Translations under genes and position numbers: made by a program | Shown: piece by piece, positions 9,451 to 20,854 of the stretch | How the letters are laid out: each line of letters opens with the position of its first letter | Numbering within the stretch: position 1 is the first letter of the stretch | DNA from: Xanthostigma xanthostigma | Taxonomy: Eukaryota > Arthropoda > Insecta > Raphidioptera > Raphidiidae | Length of the DNA stretch: 64,000 nucleotides | Direction: 5' to 3' | Assembly: GCA_963575645.1 (NCBI GenBank) | Contig: OY754466.1 | Coordinates: 7,976,001-8,040,000, forward strand | The notes under the pieces: generated by a model | What the model was told of the DNA's origin: nothing | The model's database searches: none | Seen by the model: the letters and a program-made list of their open reading frames with translations, nothing else

Positions 9451-10145
9451 TTGAGAAATTCTACTTGAAACAACATGCTGAGATATTGAATGGGTTTGCC
9501 GTCGCAATCGCCTATAACTCGAAAAGCACATCACAGGACAACTTACCCATGCTACTTTTTGTATCGAAAATGTGCGATTTAGCAATTGTGGATTACTCAG
9601 CTCCTCGAAATTTATCGTTCGATCGCGCGATTTCGCATCAGCACGGAGATCTCATCGCAATTTCGCTCTATCTAGTGATCCGGTGTTGTCACACCTGCGC
9701 GTGAAGAGTGCAGCCCCATCAGTACCCATGGTCTGGAGTAGTACGAGCCCACGAGTAAGTGTTTCGATAGTCGCGCGATCGTGATACATTAGTTGTAGCG
9801 AAAAGCGTTTTTACCTTGCGCTGTTTGTTGCTGCACATAATAGCACGATCTTAATTTGCAAAATTTGTAAAATCGTGCCACGAAAAATAGCATGTATATG
9901 CAGCTTTGGGTCTAAGTGATAAAAGCTTTAACCACCGATGTAATGAAAGTAAAAATGTGTTTGAATCGTGAACTTTAGAATGTAGGTTGCGTTCGAAGAA
10001 TTCAGCCATCGGCCACGTTATATCGGTCAACGTTCGCTTTTCAATCTAGGACACCTTTTCAAATATACAAAACCAATAAAAATATATAAGCACGTCATAT
10101 GCAGAAGCAATACAGTAGAAGCTGTACATTTAGAGCGTAGGTAAA
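9451..10145. other. Unassigned; possible 5' exon with splice donor
   Basis: The stretch from 9590 to 9760 is less AT-rich than its surroundings. ACCCATGG at 9725-9731 opens a nine-codon frame (MVWSSTSPR) that runs into CGAGTAAGTG, a strong splice-donor match at 9755. This could be a first coding exon or chance. No downstream exon was recognised. The longer open frames at 9465-9784 resemble no known protein. Confidence 0.3.
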
Positions 10146-10863
10146 TCTATACTGATACATAAAGCTGAAGAGTTTGTTTGTTTGTTTGAACGCGCTAATC
10201 TCAGAAACTACTGATTCGAATTGAATTTTTTTTTTGTTGGATAGCCCATTTATCGAGGAAGGCGGCTATAGGCTATATAATATTACGCTACGACTAATTG
10301 GAGCGGAACATAAATGAAAAATGCTGCAAGATGTGTCTCAAAATTAGTCTATCCGACAAATATTATCAGATGAAATGCCTTAACTAAATACTGCAACATT
10401 ATAAGCGTTCAAGAGTACAAGCCCGGATAGCTCAGTCCGTAGAGTGTAAGACTCTTAAAGCCCCACGTCGGCGAATATATTTTTATTTTTTTTTATTTTC
10501 TACATTGCTTTCTTCTAAGGTTTACATTTCAATTTTTTTAAATTTTATTACGACTAATTAAAATTAAATAAATCTAATTAATAGCTCATTTGAAAAGTGT
10601 TACAACTATAGGCACCTATATATAAAAATAATTTTCCTACAGTGTTTTCAATTAAATATTTATTATATTAAAAGAAATTTATTACTTAAAAAAAGTATAA
10701 ATACTGCTTTTTTAACGACAAAAACTTTTGAACGGTAACTCCGATCATTATGAAGTTTGGACACAACATTCATCTCGGTAAACTAAGATGAATGTGCGTA
10801 CTCATGTCCCTTCCTTCCCCATTCGTTCATTTGCACCCGGGTGAAACCGGGAGGGACCGCTAG
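10146..10863 (+). mobile_element. Helitron, main family, with truncated tRNA-Lys insert
   Basis: It begins TCTATACTGATACATAAAGC after A10145 and ends GGGACCGCTAG before T10864. The interior matches the other main-family copies, with an extra 100 bp of AT-rich sequence before the shared 3' block. It is non-coding. Confidence 0.92.
10422..10473 (+). pseudogene. tRNA-Lys(CTT) remnant with internal deletion
   Basis: GCCCGGATAGCTCAGTCCGT is the 5' half of tRNA-Lys, and GACTCTTAA keeps the original CTT anticodon loop. The sequence then jumps to CCCCACGTCGGCGA in the 3' half. About 23 nt covering the anticodon 3' stem, variable loop and the first part of the T arm are missing. It shows the unaltered ancestor of the modules in the sister Helitrons. 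Confidence 0.85.
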
Positions 10864-11714
10864 TATACTAAATATAATGTAAGCATTTTATAAAATTGAC
10901 ACAAACAATGTCTCTATACTGATATGCTAAAAAATGTATGTTTGCTGCACAATCACGCTCTAAATACTGAACTGATTTATTTGAAAATATGGAGAACATG
11001 CATAAAATATTTATAATATTTTACTGATGTGAAAAGTGTAATCCTGCAAGATTTATTTCAAAGTTATGGTCCGTCCCGGTTTCATCCGAGTGCGACAGAT
11101 ATAATTCTGCAAAATGTATTTCGTTTGCGGCCCGGCGTCTGAACTAATAGCTTTGAATAAATTGTATCAGATTTGCTTCTGAACTAATATACCTTTGAGG
11201 TTTGAGCGAATTCTATCAGATGTCGTATTTAATAAAAACTATCATATAGTCTTAAGTTGAACCAAGCAAGACACATTTGAAAAATTTCGTTAAAATTGGC
11301 TCAGTGGTTTCGAAGATTAGCGTGGACAAAATTTGTGAAACGAGAATTTTATATATCAAAATATATGTATCACTTTTTTACCTTCCATCGAATTTGTTTG
11401 ACAGCTGCCTATTTTACTACGTGTGTGCAATTTTATCCCCGTGTTTGAAGAATAAAGTATAAGATTTTCTCAAATCAATTAATACTAAATCATTTTTATT
11501 TGGTTGTTTCAAAGTATTTCTTCCTTATTAATTGTTATTATTAATAACTATTCGACATTTGTATAATAATGGAACTAAATATATATATGAACTGTGAAAT
11601 TATTAAACGTATAGTTTTTCTCAGTTTTTATCTTAGTTTTTCAACGTAGTTATAAGGCACGGATAAAAATAGTTTGTTTGGAAACTTTATAACAGTTGCG
11701 TGTATATAATATAC
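10864..11714. other. Dispersed repeat, otherwise unassigned
   Basis: About 11126-11345 (GGCCCGGCGTCTGAACTAAT through GATTAGCGTGGAC) recurs at about 50450-50703, so it is a mobile or repetitive sequence of unknown class. The piece just upstream, near 11080, has CCCGGTTTCATCCGAGTGC, reminiscent of Helitron 3' ends. The remaining sequence is AT-rich without features. Confidence 0.5.
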
Positions 11715-12015
11715 TGTAAGAAAGGCGTAGTGCACCTACTGTACAGTGTACACAAGCTGTGGTATTTCTGTGTGTGGAGCTGTGCCTTCCCACGTGACAT
11801 GCGTCTGACCAATGACACGAGGGGACGCGTGGAACCAGCCAACACGGGAAAGACATGGACACACGCGGTAGTTAGTAGCCATCAGACAATGAATAGACAA
11901 AGCGGATGACGCTTGTAATAAAAGATGTGAAGAAGTGTGAAAGAATTAAATAAAATATATTACAAATTGAATGATAATTTATTAATAATTGTTGTATCTT
12001 ATCTAGTCGCTAACA
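11715..12015 (+). repeat. 5' LTR
   Basis: 301 bp from TGTAAGAAAGGCG to GTCGCTAACA, repeated at 14054-14354 with no difference that I noticed. AATAAA occurs in its last third. The overlapping minus- and plus-strand open frames occur in both LTRs and are not genes. Confidence 0.92.
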
Positions 12016-13198
12016 AATCAGAAGTGAGGATTGGCCTACGTGCCGTAATTTTGTTTTTTTTTTTGTGTGTGCTTTTGTGTTTTATCACAATATGTTTTAT
12101 GGCTCCGTTGTCCGCCATATTGTGCTGTGTGTATATTGCGTTCTTTGTGTGCTGATGCAGCGACAGTAATGTTGAAACTAAACTGTTTTTATAGTGTTGT
12201 TATTATTGCTGGTTATTGAAAAAAAAAAAATAATAATAATAATTTATTTGATACAATTACGTCGGTCTACGTAATGTTTTAATATTGACTATTTTTTGTG
12301 TGTGCTGTTAATATTGTCAATTATTGCTAAATGGATGAGATCTGAATTTGTTTGCTTGCTCATCGAAATGTTCGAATAGAAATATAGTTTTTTTTTATCA
12401 CGCGACTTATTGAAATACCACTGATTTTTGTATTGTTCGAATAGAAGTATTGCTTATTTATCATGCTACTTGCTGAAATTTACTGATACTGTCCACCGAG
12501 ATTTTTACTGAAATATTGCTTTTTTTATTGTTTGAATAGAATGATCATTGATCGTGTGATTTATTAAAATAGTAATGCCTTGTTGTGTTGTTTGATAGAA
12601 ATATGAATAGTGTTGCTTCGCAGCATTGATTTGTTGAAAATTGAATTGTTGTTATATGTCAAATTGCGTTGTTGTAATAATGTCCAGTGAACAACTTAAT
12701 TGGTCAAAGTAGTATTTGTTTGTAAAATGTTATTTAGACACACTTGAAGATGATTCGCCGGATGCGAAAACACAGTTTTGCTAAAATATTGAGATAATAC
12801 TTGAATTGAATTGACAGGTTTGGCAGGCCTGTGTTGTATCAGACGCCAGTTCGTTGTGGCGGCACGCATTGATCATTGCTATTATGTAATAGAATGTTTT
12901 ATTCCAGAGAAATAGAGCTTCTCTTTGTTGACTTTGGTTTGGTAGACCTGTGTTCTACTAAATGGTTGTTTGTATCAGGAGAATGAGCTTCTCCTTATTG
13001 GATTTGTTTGAATTGGTCAGTACTCATGGGCCCTGAGACTGACAAAGGAGTGAAGGATTTGTGTTTCTTTACTTCTGGTCTTGTGAACCGTTACATAGTC
13101 CTGTGTACTATGGTTGTTTGATAGTCATGTGAACTATCGAGTCCTGTGAAGTCAATGGCGAACAAATGCGAAAGAATTGGATGGTGAACTTCACAACG

Positions 13199-13763
13199 TG
13201 CTGATGCTGGTTGAGCGCGCTGCCAAGTCAAGCAGACGCAGATCGAGTGTGCTGACACAAGTCGAGCTTGCGGGCACAAGACGAGCGTGCTGACGCGGGT
13301 CCAGTGTGCTGCCGCAGGTCGAGCGTGCTGACACAGGCCGAGCATGCAGACACAACACGAGCGTGCTGACGCGGGTCCAGTGTGCTGCCGCAGGTCGAGC
13401 GTGCTGATGCGGGTCCAGTGTGCTGCCGCAGGTTGAGCGTTTAGACACAGGTCGAGCATGCAGACACAAGACGAGCGTGCTGACACGAGTCCAGTGTGCT
13501 GCCGCAGGTCGAGCGTGCTGACGCGGGTCCAGTGTGCTGCCGCAGGTCGAGAGTGCTGACTCAGGTCCAGCATGCAGACACATGTCGAGCGAGCTGACGT
13601 AGGGCGAGCGTGCTGACGCTGGTCCAGCGTGCTGACAGGTCCAGCATGCAGACACAGGTCGAGCGAGCTAACGTAGGGCGAGCGTGCTGACGCAGGTCCA
13701 GCGTGCTGACAGGGCGAGCATGCAGACACAAGTCGAGCACACCGACACCGATCCAGTGAGCCT
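13199..13763. repeat. 19-bp minisatellite, about 29 units
   Basis: Units follow the pattern RTGCWGACRCAGGTCSAGY, e.g. GTGCTGACGCGGGTCCAGT and ATGCAGACACAGGTCGAGC. Two units have small deletions. Because 19 is not a multiple of 3 and the unit lacks stops on the minus strand, all three minus frames stay open and encode the same 19-residue motif. This explains the overlapping minus-strand open frames of 212 and 154 codons. They are by-products of the repeat. Confidence 0.93.
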
Positions 13764-14053
13764 GTATGTTGGGGCTCAGTTCGATTGGCTGCGTCAACTC
13801 AGAGTGGCGAAACGTTGAAGAAGCTCAGGTGGTATTGCGACGGTGGTCCACGAAGAATAGACCAATGTGCTATTCATTACCACGCGGACGTTTTGTTTAT
13901 TATTTTCGCGGTCTAAAGTATCGTGATGTGGTTCGTCAAACCGCAACAGAAATTTATGCAAAATTGGTAAAATGCTTTTGTTTTCAGTAGGGTGCTCCTG
14001 TTACCACTGAGGTAGAGTTCGCGGGGACGCTCCTATTGTCAGGAAGGGCCGAT

Positions 14054-14354
14054 TGTAAGAAAGGCGTAGTGCACCTACTGTACAGTGTACACAAGCTGTG
14101 GTATTTCTGTGTGTGGAGCTGTGCCTTCCCACGTGACATGCGTCTGACCAATGACACGAGGGGACGCGTGGAACCAGCCAACACGGGAAAGACATGGACA
14201 CACGCGGTAGTTAGTAGCCATCAGACAATGAATAGACAAAGCGGATGACGCTTGTAATAAAAGATGTGAAGAAGTGTGAAAGAATTAAATAAAATATATT
14301 ACAAATTGAATGATAATTTATTAATAATTGTTGTATCTTATCTAGTCGCTAACA
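14054..14354 (+). repeat. 3' LTR
   Basis: The second 301-bp copy of the terminal repeat. It is followed directly by the ATAC target duplication (14355-14358), matching 11711-11714. Confidence 0.92.
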
Positions 14355-14510
14355 ATACATATACGTTTTGTGATCTGACATGAAAGCTAGAGATCTTGAC
14401 ATGAAAGTACAATACAGTGACGTCATGTCACGTGACTTGGCGTTTTGGCGCCAAGTTCAAAAGTCGTAATTTTTATTTTAAATAAATAATATACAAGTTT
14501 CATACTGGTA

Positions 14511-14929
14511 TGGCACGCCGTTTTACTATTTAATAGTAAAATATTTTTCCAAAATTTATAAAAATATTTAACAATTTTAATTTCAGAAAAAAAATTTTGA
14601 GTGAATTTTTTTATGTGGTGACATAATAAAAATACATTATTATTATGTCATTACATAATAAAAATACATTATTTTTATGTCATGACATAATTATAATTCG
14701 TCGTTTTTCCTATCTCTTCCTATGTATACCTAGATAAGCATTTAATTTTATGTCATGACATAAAAATAATGTATTTTTATTATGTCATGACATAATAATA
14801 ATGTATTTTTATTATGTCAACACATAAAAAAAATTCACTCAAATTTTTTTTTTCTGAAATTAAAATTGTTAAATATTTTTATAATTTTTGGAAAAATATT
14901 TTACTATTAAATAGTAAAACGGCGTGCCA
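14511..14929. mobile_element. Long-TIR MITE with TA target (Tc1/mariner type)
   Basis: The ends TGGCACGCCGTTTTACTATT are perfect inverted repeats, flanked by TA at 14509 and 14930. Pairing continues for about 180 bp per arm, including repeated TTATGTCATGACATAA palindromes near the centre. It is non-coding and could fold into one long hairpin. Confidence 0.8.
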
Positions 14930-14931
14930 TA

Positions 14932-16617
14932 TACTGATTTGATCGCGGATAGATCAATTTTTTATCGGTTCTTACCCGAAAGTAGAGGCGACCTTCTACA
15001 TATTATCAGATAAATGATAGTGTGTGAGCTCACAGCTCCGACCTTATAATTACACGATTAAAGTGACCTATATGTCAATTGATGATTCTACAAGACGGAA
15101 AATTTGGAGTCGATTAACATAATATGCAAATGGGAGCCAAAGGTGGCGTTGACTAAAGTCGTTGGGTCTTCAGTGGTGGCGTTCTACTGTGTAATAATCC
15201 ACGTCTCATAGATAATTCATAGGATGTCGTCATCAGCTGTCAGTGACTCCAAAATGTTAGACGTCATATAGCAATAAATCAGCGCCTTCTAAACTTTTTC
15301 GCCTACGAACCCTTTAGACTCTTTAGAGATAACTCACTGTGTCAACGCGATCGGGTAGATCGCCCAGTTCGTGAGACTGACTATCTACTAAAAAAACAAT
15401 CGAGTCCAAACCATGCTTGCGCAATTAGTGTTTCCGTGTCATCAACCCGTCACTTCTGCGGTCTATAGCCAGATTTTGGTTCTGCAGTTATAAATAAACA
15501 ATTACATTTCTTTCCCAAAAATTATTAAAAAACGAAAAAATTAAAAATACAATACATCTTAGTGTGGGTGTTTGTTAACGCGACGGGCATGTAACCGTTG
15601 TAACAAAATTCAACGGATACCCGCACGTCGCCCCTCGGCGCGACGGCGGTCGGTCCGATGCAGTGGACCACGTCATTTCATAGAAGTCTGTTGACGACGA
15701 CAGATGTGCGCGCACGTTTTTACCTATACCGACCTACCTTGTGCTGCTCATTGTGAATATGGAGTTTAAAATTGATATTGATATGGTCTTTCTTTAAATC
15801 CTCCATGAGAGTATGGAATACTCCATAAGACTCTCTTTCTGATAAAATAGGATGAACCCATAGCTTCCTCCTTTTTTCGTAGCTGCTGTTTTTTTTTGTA
15901 TAAATAGTAGGCTAGAATAAGCTTTTTCTTTGCACTCGACATAATGTACTTGCACTTCTTCGCCTTTCAAGTATAGAACTGGTATCGATAACAACGGACG
16001 CGCTCACGTTATATTAGTGGATCGTGTACAAAGGTAAACGTTTCGAGTCGGCCCGTTACCCGTGGACTAAAACGGTCGTTAACAAGAGCCTTAAAGATGA
16101 CTAGGTATATCCTTCGAAACGTTAGCAAATCTCACATTAGTAATAGCATTTTTTTTTATCCTTTGCCACTGAAGACCTTGCCTTTATAACAATCAATAAG
16201 TAAAAATGATCAAAAAATCAGTTCACAGTTTGTGCAAGCTAGTACGAGGAACAAGGATACTGAATCGAGCGTTCAGGTTAAAATGAGGTTCCGGTTGAGA
16301 CATAAGTTACGAAATCGGTTGTTTACCGCATGGAAAATGTCTGTCTGTCCGCAGTGTTACTTATGTTAAGAATGTGACAGTGACGGTGGAAAACTGTAAA
16401 TGTTCAAGAGTAGAAACCACCTCATACTTTATAGCTAGCGGCCGACCCGAAAGCGGAACGCGCCGCTGTATAATATGAAACAAACTCAAATGTGGGTCAT
16501 TGGGTCGGCTCTATTATTGTAAATAATACGTATATACGAGTATATTATCTGAACGTTTGTTTTGTGCGCAGTGTTGCCAGATGTTTGAAGTCATATTCCA
16601 CCAGTTCGCGCTGTGAA
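14932..16617. other. No recognised gene
   Basis: No RNA gene or transposon end is recognised. A GC-richer island lies at about 15590-15700. The open frame at 15794-15994 (minus) resembles nothing known. Around 16036 and 16114 the inverted pair ACGTTTCGAG and TTCGAAACGT is visible, but no element could be bounded. Confidence 0.35.
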
Positions 16618-17237
16618 TCTATACTAATATATAAAGCTGAAGAGTTTGTTTGTTTGTTTGTTTGTTTGTTTGAACGCGCTAATCTCAGGAACTACTGGTT
16701 CAAATTGAAAAAAAAAAATTTTGTTGGATAGCTCATTTATCGAGGAAGGCTATAAGCTATATAAAATCAGGCTACGACCATTAGGAGCGGAGCATTAATG
16801 AAAAATGTTCCAAATGTATCTAAAAAATAAGCTTCTATTCAGGTGAAATGCACTAACTAAGTATACTCATATTAGCAATGAAAGAATACAACGCCTGCTA
16901 GCGCAATCGGTAGAGCACAAGACTGTCAATACCAGGGTCGTGGGTTCGAGTCCTACGGTGGGCGAATGCATTTTTATTTTTTTATTTTCTACATTGCTTT
17001 CTTCTAAGGCTTACATTAAAATTTATTTTAATTTTATTTAATTAAAAAAAAAATATTAGTTAAAAAAAAGCATAAATACTGCTTTTTATCGACAAAAAAT
17101 TTTGAACGGTAACTCCGATCATCATGAAATTTGGACACAACATTCATCTCGGTAAACTAATATGAATGTGTGTACTCATGTTCCTCCCTTCCCCATTCGT
17201 TCTTTTACACCCGGGTGAAACCGGACGGGACCGCTAG
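16618..17237 (+). mobile_element. Helitron, main family, with tRNA-Lys-derived insert
   Basis: It starts TCTATACTAATATATAAAG after A16617, has a (GTTT) run near the 5' end, carries AACGCGCTAATCTC, and ends GGGACCGCTAG before T17238. Its closest relative in this window is the inverted copy at 49598. It is non-coding. Confidence 0.93.
16892..16964 (+). pseudogene. tRNA-Lys-derived module inside Helitron
   Basis: TAGCGCAATCGGTAGAGCAC fits box A and GGTTCGAGTCC fits box B. The acceptor stem CGCCTGC/GTGGGCG pairs at all seven positions when G-U is allowed. The anticodon loop is CTGTCAA instead of CTCTTAA, and its stem does not pair. The body is clearly tRNA-Lys, with the anticodon changed to GTC. 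A Pol III promoter may survive; a charged tRNA is unlikely. Confidence 0.8.
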
Positions 17238-17269
17238 TCGTATAGGTACTAAAGATCCTCTAAATTTTC

Positions 17270-17410
17270 AAACCTGCGCCGGCCGAACGATATCCTGAAG
17301 GTCCATTCTAAATATTGGTTTCAAATCGGAACAGTAGTTTCGGAGATTATCTTCTACATCCAATGATTAAAACTTACAAACTTTACCTTTTTATAATATT
17401 AGTATTGGAT
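17270..17410 (-). mobile_element. Fragment of the third Helitron family
   Basis: ATCCTGAAGGTCCATTCTAA and AGTAGTTTCGGAGATTAT match the elements at 8258 and 30088. The 3' end with CTAG is missing or degraded; the 5' end lies near TATAATATTAGTAT at 17400. Confidence 0.7.
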
Positions 17411-17456
17411 GCGTATTTAAACGATTACAATTATTTGTTTTCTGTTTCTAATATAT

Positions 17457-18031
17457 TGTAACAAAACTGTTCTAGTCGGTGCTGGAAACTATTTATTAAC
17501 AATAATAAACGTTTAACAAAATAGTTAAACACACAAACGAAAGCGTACTTCTCAAACTTACGTAACAGTAATAATAACGTTAACAGAAACAATAACGACA
17601 GTTCCAAATAATAAAATAGAAACCGAGTAACAAGAGTATAGAGTCACTAATTATGTACACAAAATATTTACAATACAGGAACACACCAAATTCTATTAGC
17701 ACACTTGTCTATTAATTATATACACACGATTATTTACAAAAAGTTATTTATGTTAAACCAGATTTATATAACTGCACTTAATTTATGTCACAACGCAGTG
17801 GCATTGTATAAACACATGAACGCCTCACGAACAACTTGCCAACCACTCCGCTCGCATTTTATAGCTTCGTCCCCCGCCTATAGAATGTTCTGGAAGCACC
17901 TCTCTTTACCTGCATTGGCTTCTCCAGGCAGTTCTACGAACGTGGGTTTTTTTGGCTACCTGTTTTCCATTATTGTTGTTGCTAGAAGATTCTACAGAAC
18001 CCATAGTCGTCCCAACAGGGGGCACGCAACA
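17457..18031 (-). mobile_element. Solo LTR (575 bp)
   Basis: The block runs from TGTAACAAAACTG to GCACGCAACA, with TG and CA at its ends, and ATAT flanks both sides (17453-17456 and 18032-18035) as a 4-bp target duplication. On the minus strand a TATA box (CTATAAAATG near 17860) and GAACATTC upstream suggest an LTR promoter, so the minus orientation is preferred. The sequence near 39311 starts alike (TGTAACAAAACTG). There is no internal region, as expected after LTR-LTR recombination. Confidence 0.65.
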
Positions 18032-18730
18032 ATATTTTTATACATATCATCACTCCGTCGAATCTCGACGCTTTTAACCTAGTCTGTTGTCGAGCGTCTA
18101 TAATGTGCAATATCTAGCGACAGGTACAGTTTAGTATGGAATTTGCATTCAAAATAAAAATTTGCATAGCGTATACTCGTTTAATAGAGATGTGATGTTT
18201 CGATGAGAGATCGCAGTTAAAAACGGTACAATATCAAAGTGATATTATTGTCGATCGCCGCCTCCGATGCTCTTTGCTTCACCCACCAACGTCTGCTGGG
18301 GGCGGCGATGTACAGAAGTTTCGTCGACGGTCGATATACATATACTCTCCCACACGCAATATCTTCTAGTGAAGCCGTGACGTCACAAAAACAGTCGACT
18401 CTGACCTCATTTAATTTCTCGAATACAGCGAAAGTCATATTTCATATCACAATGTAACGAAGAACAATGGGAGTTTTGCTTGATCGTTGTAAAAATGTGT
18501 AAGTCCGAGATTGCACGGAGTAACCGGATGTGCAATCTCATAGCGCAACATGAATGTCAATACTAATACACAGGCGATGTCTTTTATGTGGCTACCGACG
18601 GATTTGTGACCGTGGTGTCAAGTAAAAGATGAATTTTTATTCCATAGGAGTACCTAATTAATTTTGAGATATATTTAGGGTTTTGTTTTAAAACTACCAT
18701 AGAAAGTACAATTTTAAAATGAAATAAAAA
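18032..18730. other. Unassigned; second half is one copy of a duplicated segment
   Basis: From about 18580 the sequence parallels 45680 onward (CTACCGACGGATTTGTGACC versus CTACCGATGGATTCATCACA, then CCTAATTAATTT and GGTTTTGTTTTA). GAGATTGCAC and GTGCAATCTC at 18508-18539 form a small hairpin. The open frames at 17705-18457 match nothing known. Confidence 0.45.
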
Positions 18731-19065
18731 AAGTATAGTACGCGCCACGGATCTAAAAGGTTCGGAAGCTAGTCACAAACAACGTCGCAAAGGCACATTT
18801 TAGAGCCGTTGATACTCCCACCACCTCCCAGCTACCTGCACGGAACGTGCGCTCGTCGGTTATTGGCCGTGTTCGCTCGTTGCCTTTGTCACTTGTCGCT
18901 TTCCTGCTTTAAAGTACAGTCGAGTACGCTATTGTCAAGTTGTTATTGTTATTTTAGTTTTGTTGAGTTGCGAGTTTGTAGTTTTTCAACAGACTATACA
19001 AGCGCAAGGGCCTGCATTCGCATCTAACTTCCGAGCCTTTTAGATTCGTGGCGCGTACTATACTT
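18731..19065. mobile_element. TIR MITE, family of AGTATAGTACGCGCCACG
   Basis: The terminal inverted repeats of about 37 bp read AAGTATAGTACGCGCCACG on the left and the complement on the right. Other copies lie at 21979-22275 (inverted) and 53619-53756 (fragment). Comparison with the paralogous segment at 46290-46330, which lacks it, shows it is an insertion, probably at TA. Confidence 0.85.
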
Positions 19066-20212
19066 AGATAAAGTAAGCCGATAATAAATAATGTCTTATT
19101 AAACCCAACGTGTTAGAAACAATTAAACCTTCCGAGACTGGAAATGGTACAGCGCTGTCCATTTCAGGATAGAATCTCAGGTGAACCGAGTACCGTCATA
19201 AGAATAAGTAAAGCGCCTAATAGAGTTATACTTCTGGTTATTTATTCTTGTGACTAATATATAAAATCATAACGGAGTATCTATATTGGAAGAAGAGAGT
19301 GGGGGCCCTTTTCCAAATTAGCGACAGTGTCGCACAGTGGCATACTAGCATATTTTATACTATTTACAATGTCATGAGTCTGTAGACTCCCTCCCCCCAA
19401 AAATAGTCCTCGCCGCCGGAGGGTATCCACGTATATCCATGATATTGATTATAGTTTCGTGTTTTTGCAGTTTTTTTTATTTGATCTTTTTTGTATGGCA
19501 CGTGATCAAGAAAAAGTGTTTCCTCATTTTTTGTCTGTCTATCACCACGACCGTTTTTCGAAAACGGCTGGACTGATTTTGCTGAAATTTTTCGGTTGAC
19601 TTATCGCTGATCTTTTTTCGAACTAAGGAAAATATTGATCAAATTCTCTAATTCTTTGAACTTGGTTTTAGCAGTTCAAGCTCCTAGATTTGCTACAAAG
19701 TTTAAAACTGCTAGAACAAGTTCAGAGTCCGAAAATTAGATCAACAAAACACCCAGTTCAGAACTTGCCAACAAATTGGTATTTTGAAACATTTTATGGC
19801 GTCACAAGCATCATATCATTCGTCGTGTATTTCGTTGTTCGCGTGCCGTCGTAAAGCGACGGAAGTGGGAGGAGTTGTGAAATCGGTGCTCTCGTCCTTC
19901 CTATGTCGCCCCCACTACCTTATATCCATGTGCATCGCTTCGACCCCCCCTTCCCCCATCATTCGTGTTATGAAACAGAATTGCCTGTTAATATAATTAC
20001 CTTGCACTAGCAAGCTGCGTTGAAATGCGTTCGAATCGTTTATGCATTTCAAGCTGTGAGTTATCATTAATATATCATGTTAACTATCTACGATTCGTTT
20101 GTACATATTCATGCGTTCAGAACGTATATTTTTTCTCCTAAAAGATGTTTTTTTTTTTGCAGTAAATTAAAAAAAATTTTTTTAAGGATCTGTACATCTG
20201 ATCAGCGTTGCC
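19066..20212. other. End of duplicated segment, then unassigned
   Basis: Positions 19066-19255 parallel 46300-46500 (AGAAACAATTAAACCTTCC, GCGCCTAATAGAGTTATACT). After that no gene or element is recognised. The open frame at 19784-19996 sits in a slightly GC-richer patch without known similarity. Confidence 0.45.
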
Positions 20213-20854
20213 AGACGTCCCGATTTTTAAATCAAATTTAAATGTCCCGCGCGGGACAGGCTCAGTTCCGCTTTTCGGGGATAACTTTAAAAGAAGTTAA
20301 CTCTTCACAGAAACATCATGAATAAGTAATTCTTATAAATAATTATTCTCTTATTGTAAGTTGCAATTTGTAACACTCACTCCACAGACTATTGTTTGAA
20401 ACGCTATATTTTTCTAATGAATAAAACTTTTTTGTATACAAAAATATTAGGAGCACTGTGGTTTGAATCTAATAAAAAATAGAGAATAGTTACTTCTTAC
20501 CACAACAAGTTTATTAGTGGTAAGAAGTAACTATTCTCTATTTTTTATAAAACTTTTTTGATTTAGATTTCTGTTTTTTTTTTTTTTTTTTATTCTGAAG
20601 ACGAATAACTATTTAACGATAGGGTAAATCTGATTTCAAATATTATATTTTTATTGAAATACATTTTCTATGGATATGTTTGCTATATATTGTCACGTAA
20701 ACGTAATTTTAATTCAAATAAAAAGATAAATATTTGAAAACTTCTGATTATATACGTTTTTTTACTATGTCCCGCTTTCGACGAAAGAATCCCGCTGTTT
20801 TCACTCAAAGAGTTCCAAAATCCCGGCTTGGCAAAAAAAAAACTGGCAACGCTG
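20213..20854. mobile_element. hAT element, non-coding (642 bp)
   Basis: The ends CAGCGTTGCCAG and CTGGCAACGCTG are inverted, and CATCTGAT flanks both sides (20205-20212 and 20855-20862), a perfect 8-bp target duplication diagnostic of hAT. Subterminal GTCCCG and CCCGCTTTCG blocks occur near both ends. It has itself been hit by a palindromic insertion at 20435-20546. Confidence 0.92.
20435..20546. mobile_element. Palindromic retroelement-like insertion, 14-bp direct repeats
   Basis: The 112-bp insert sits between two exact copies of ATAAAACTTTTTTG (20421-20434 and 20547-20560). Its left part contains GAGCACTGTGGTTTGAATCT and GAGAATAGTTACTTCTTACC. Its right part inverts the latter (GGTAAGAAGTAACTATTCTC). 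The same sequence forms the insertion at 24771. A 14-bp duplication and inverted-half structure suggest target-primed reverse transcription, and Penelope-like elements are one candidate class. Confidence 0.75.

Larger units (their letters stand above)
11715..14354 (+). mobile_element. Non-autonomous LTR retrotransposon (TRIM-like), 2640 bp
   Basis: Two 301-bp long terminal repeats, essentially identical, flank a 2038-bp interior. The element starts TGTAAG and ends GCTAACA, obeying the TG...CA rule, and the flanking bases are ATAC on both sides, a 4-bp target duplication. The interior has no gag, protease, reverse transcriptase or integrase. It holds AT-rich sequence, a 19-bp minisatellite and a short open frame (13766-13990) of unknown origin. 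AGGAAGGG just before the 3' LTR may be a polypurine tract; I could not identify a primer-binding site. It must have moved with enzymes from another element. Near-identical LTRs imply a recent insertion. Strand is inferred from the possible polypurine tract only. Confidence 0.9.

Noticed and set aside
11650..11909. Frames of about 70 codons repeated at 14001-14248
   Set aside because: They are in the two LTRs of one retrotransposon, on opposite strands, with no resemblance to gag or other retroelement proteins.
13091..13797. Overlapping minus-strand open frames of up to 212 codons
   Set aside because: They lie on a 19-bp minisatellite without stops. The same peptide occurs in more than one frame because 19 is not a multiple of 3. 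No protein family resemblance.
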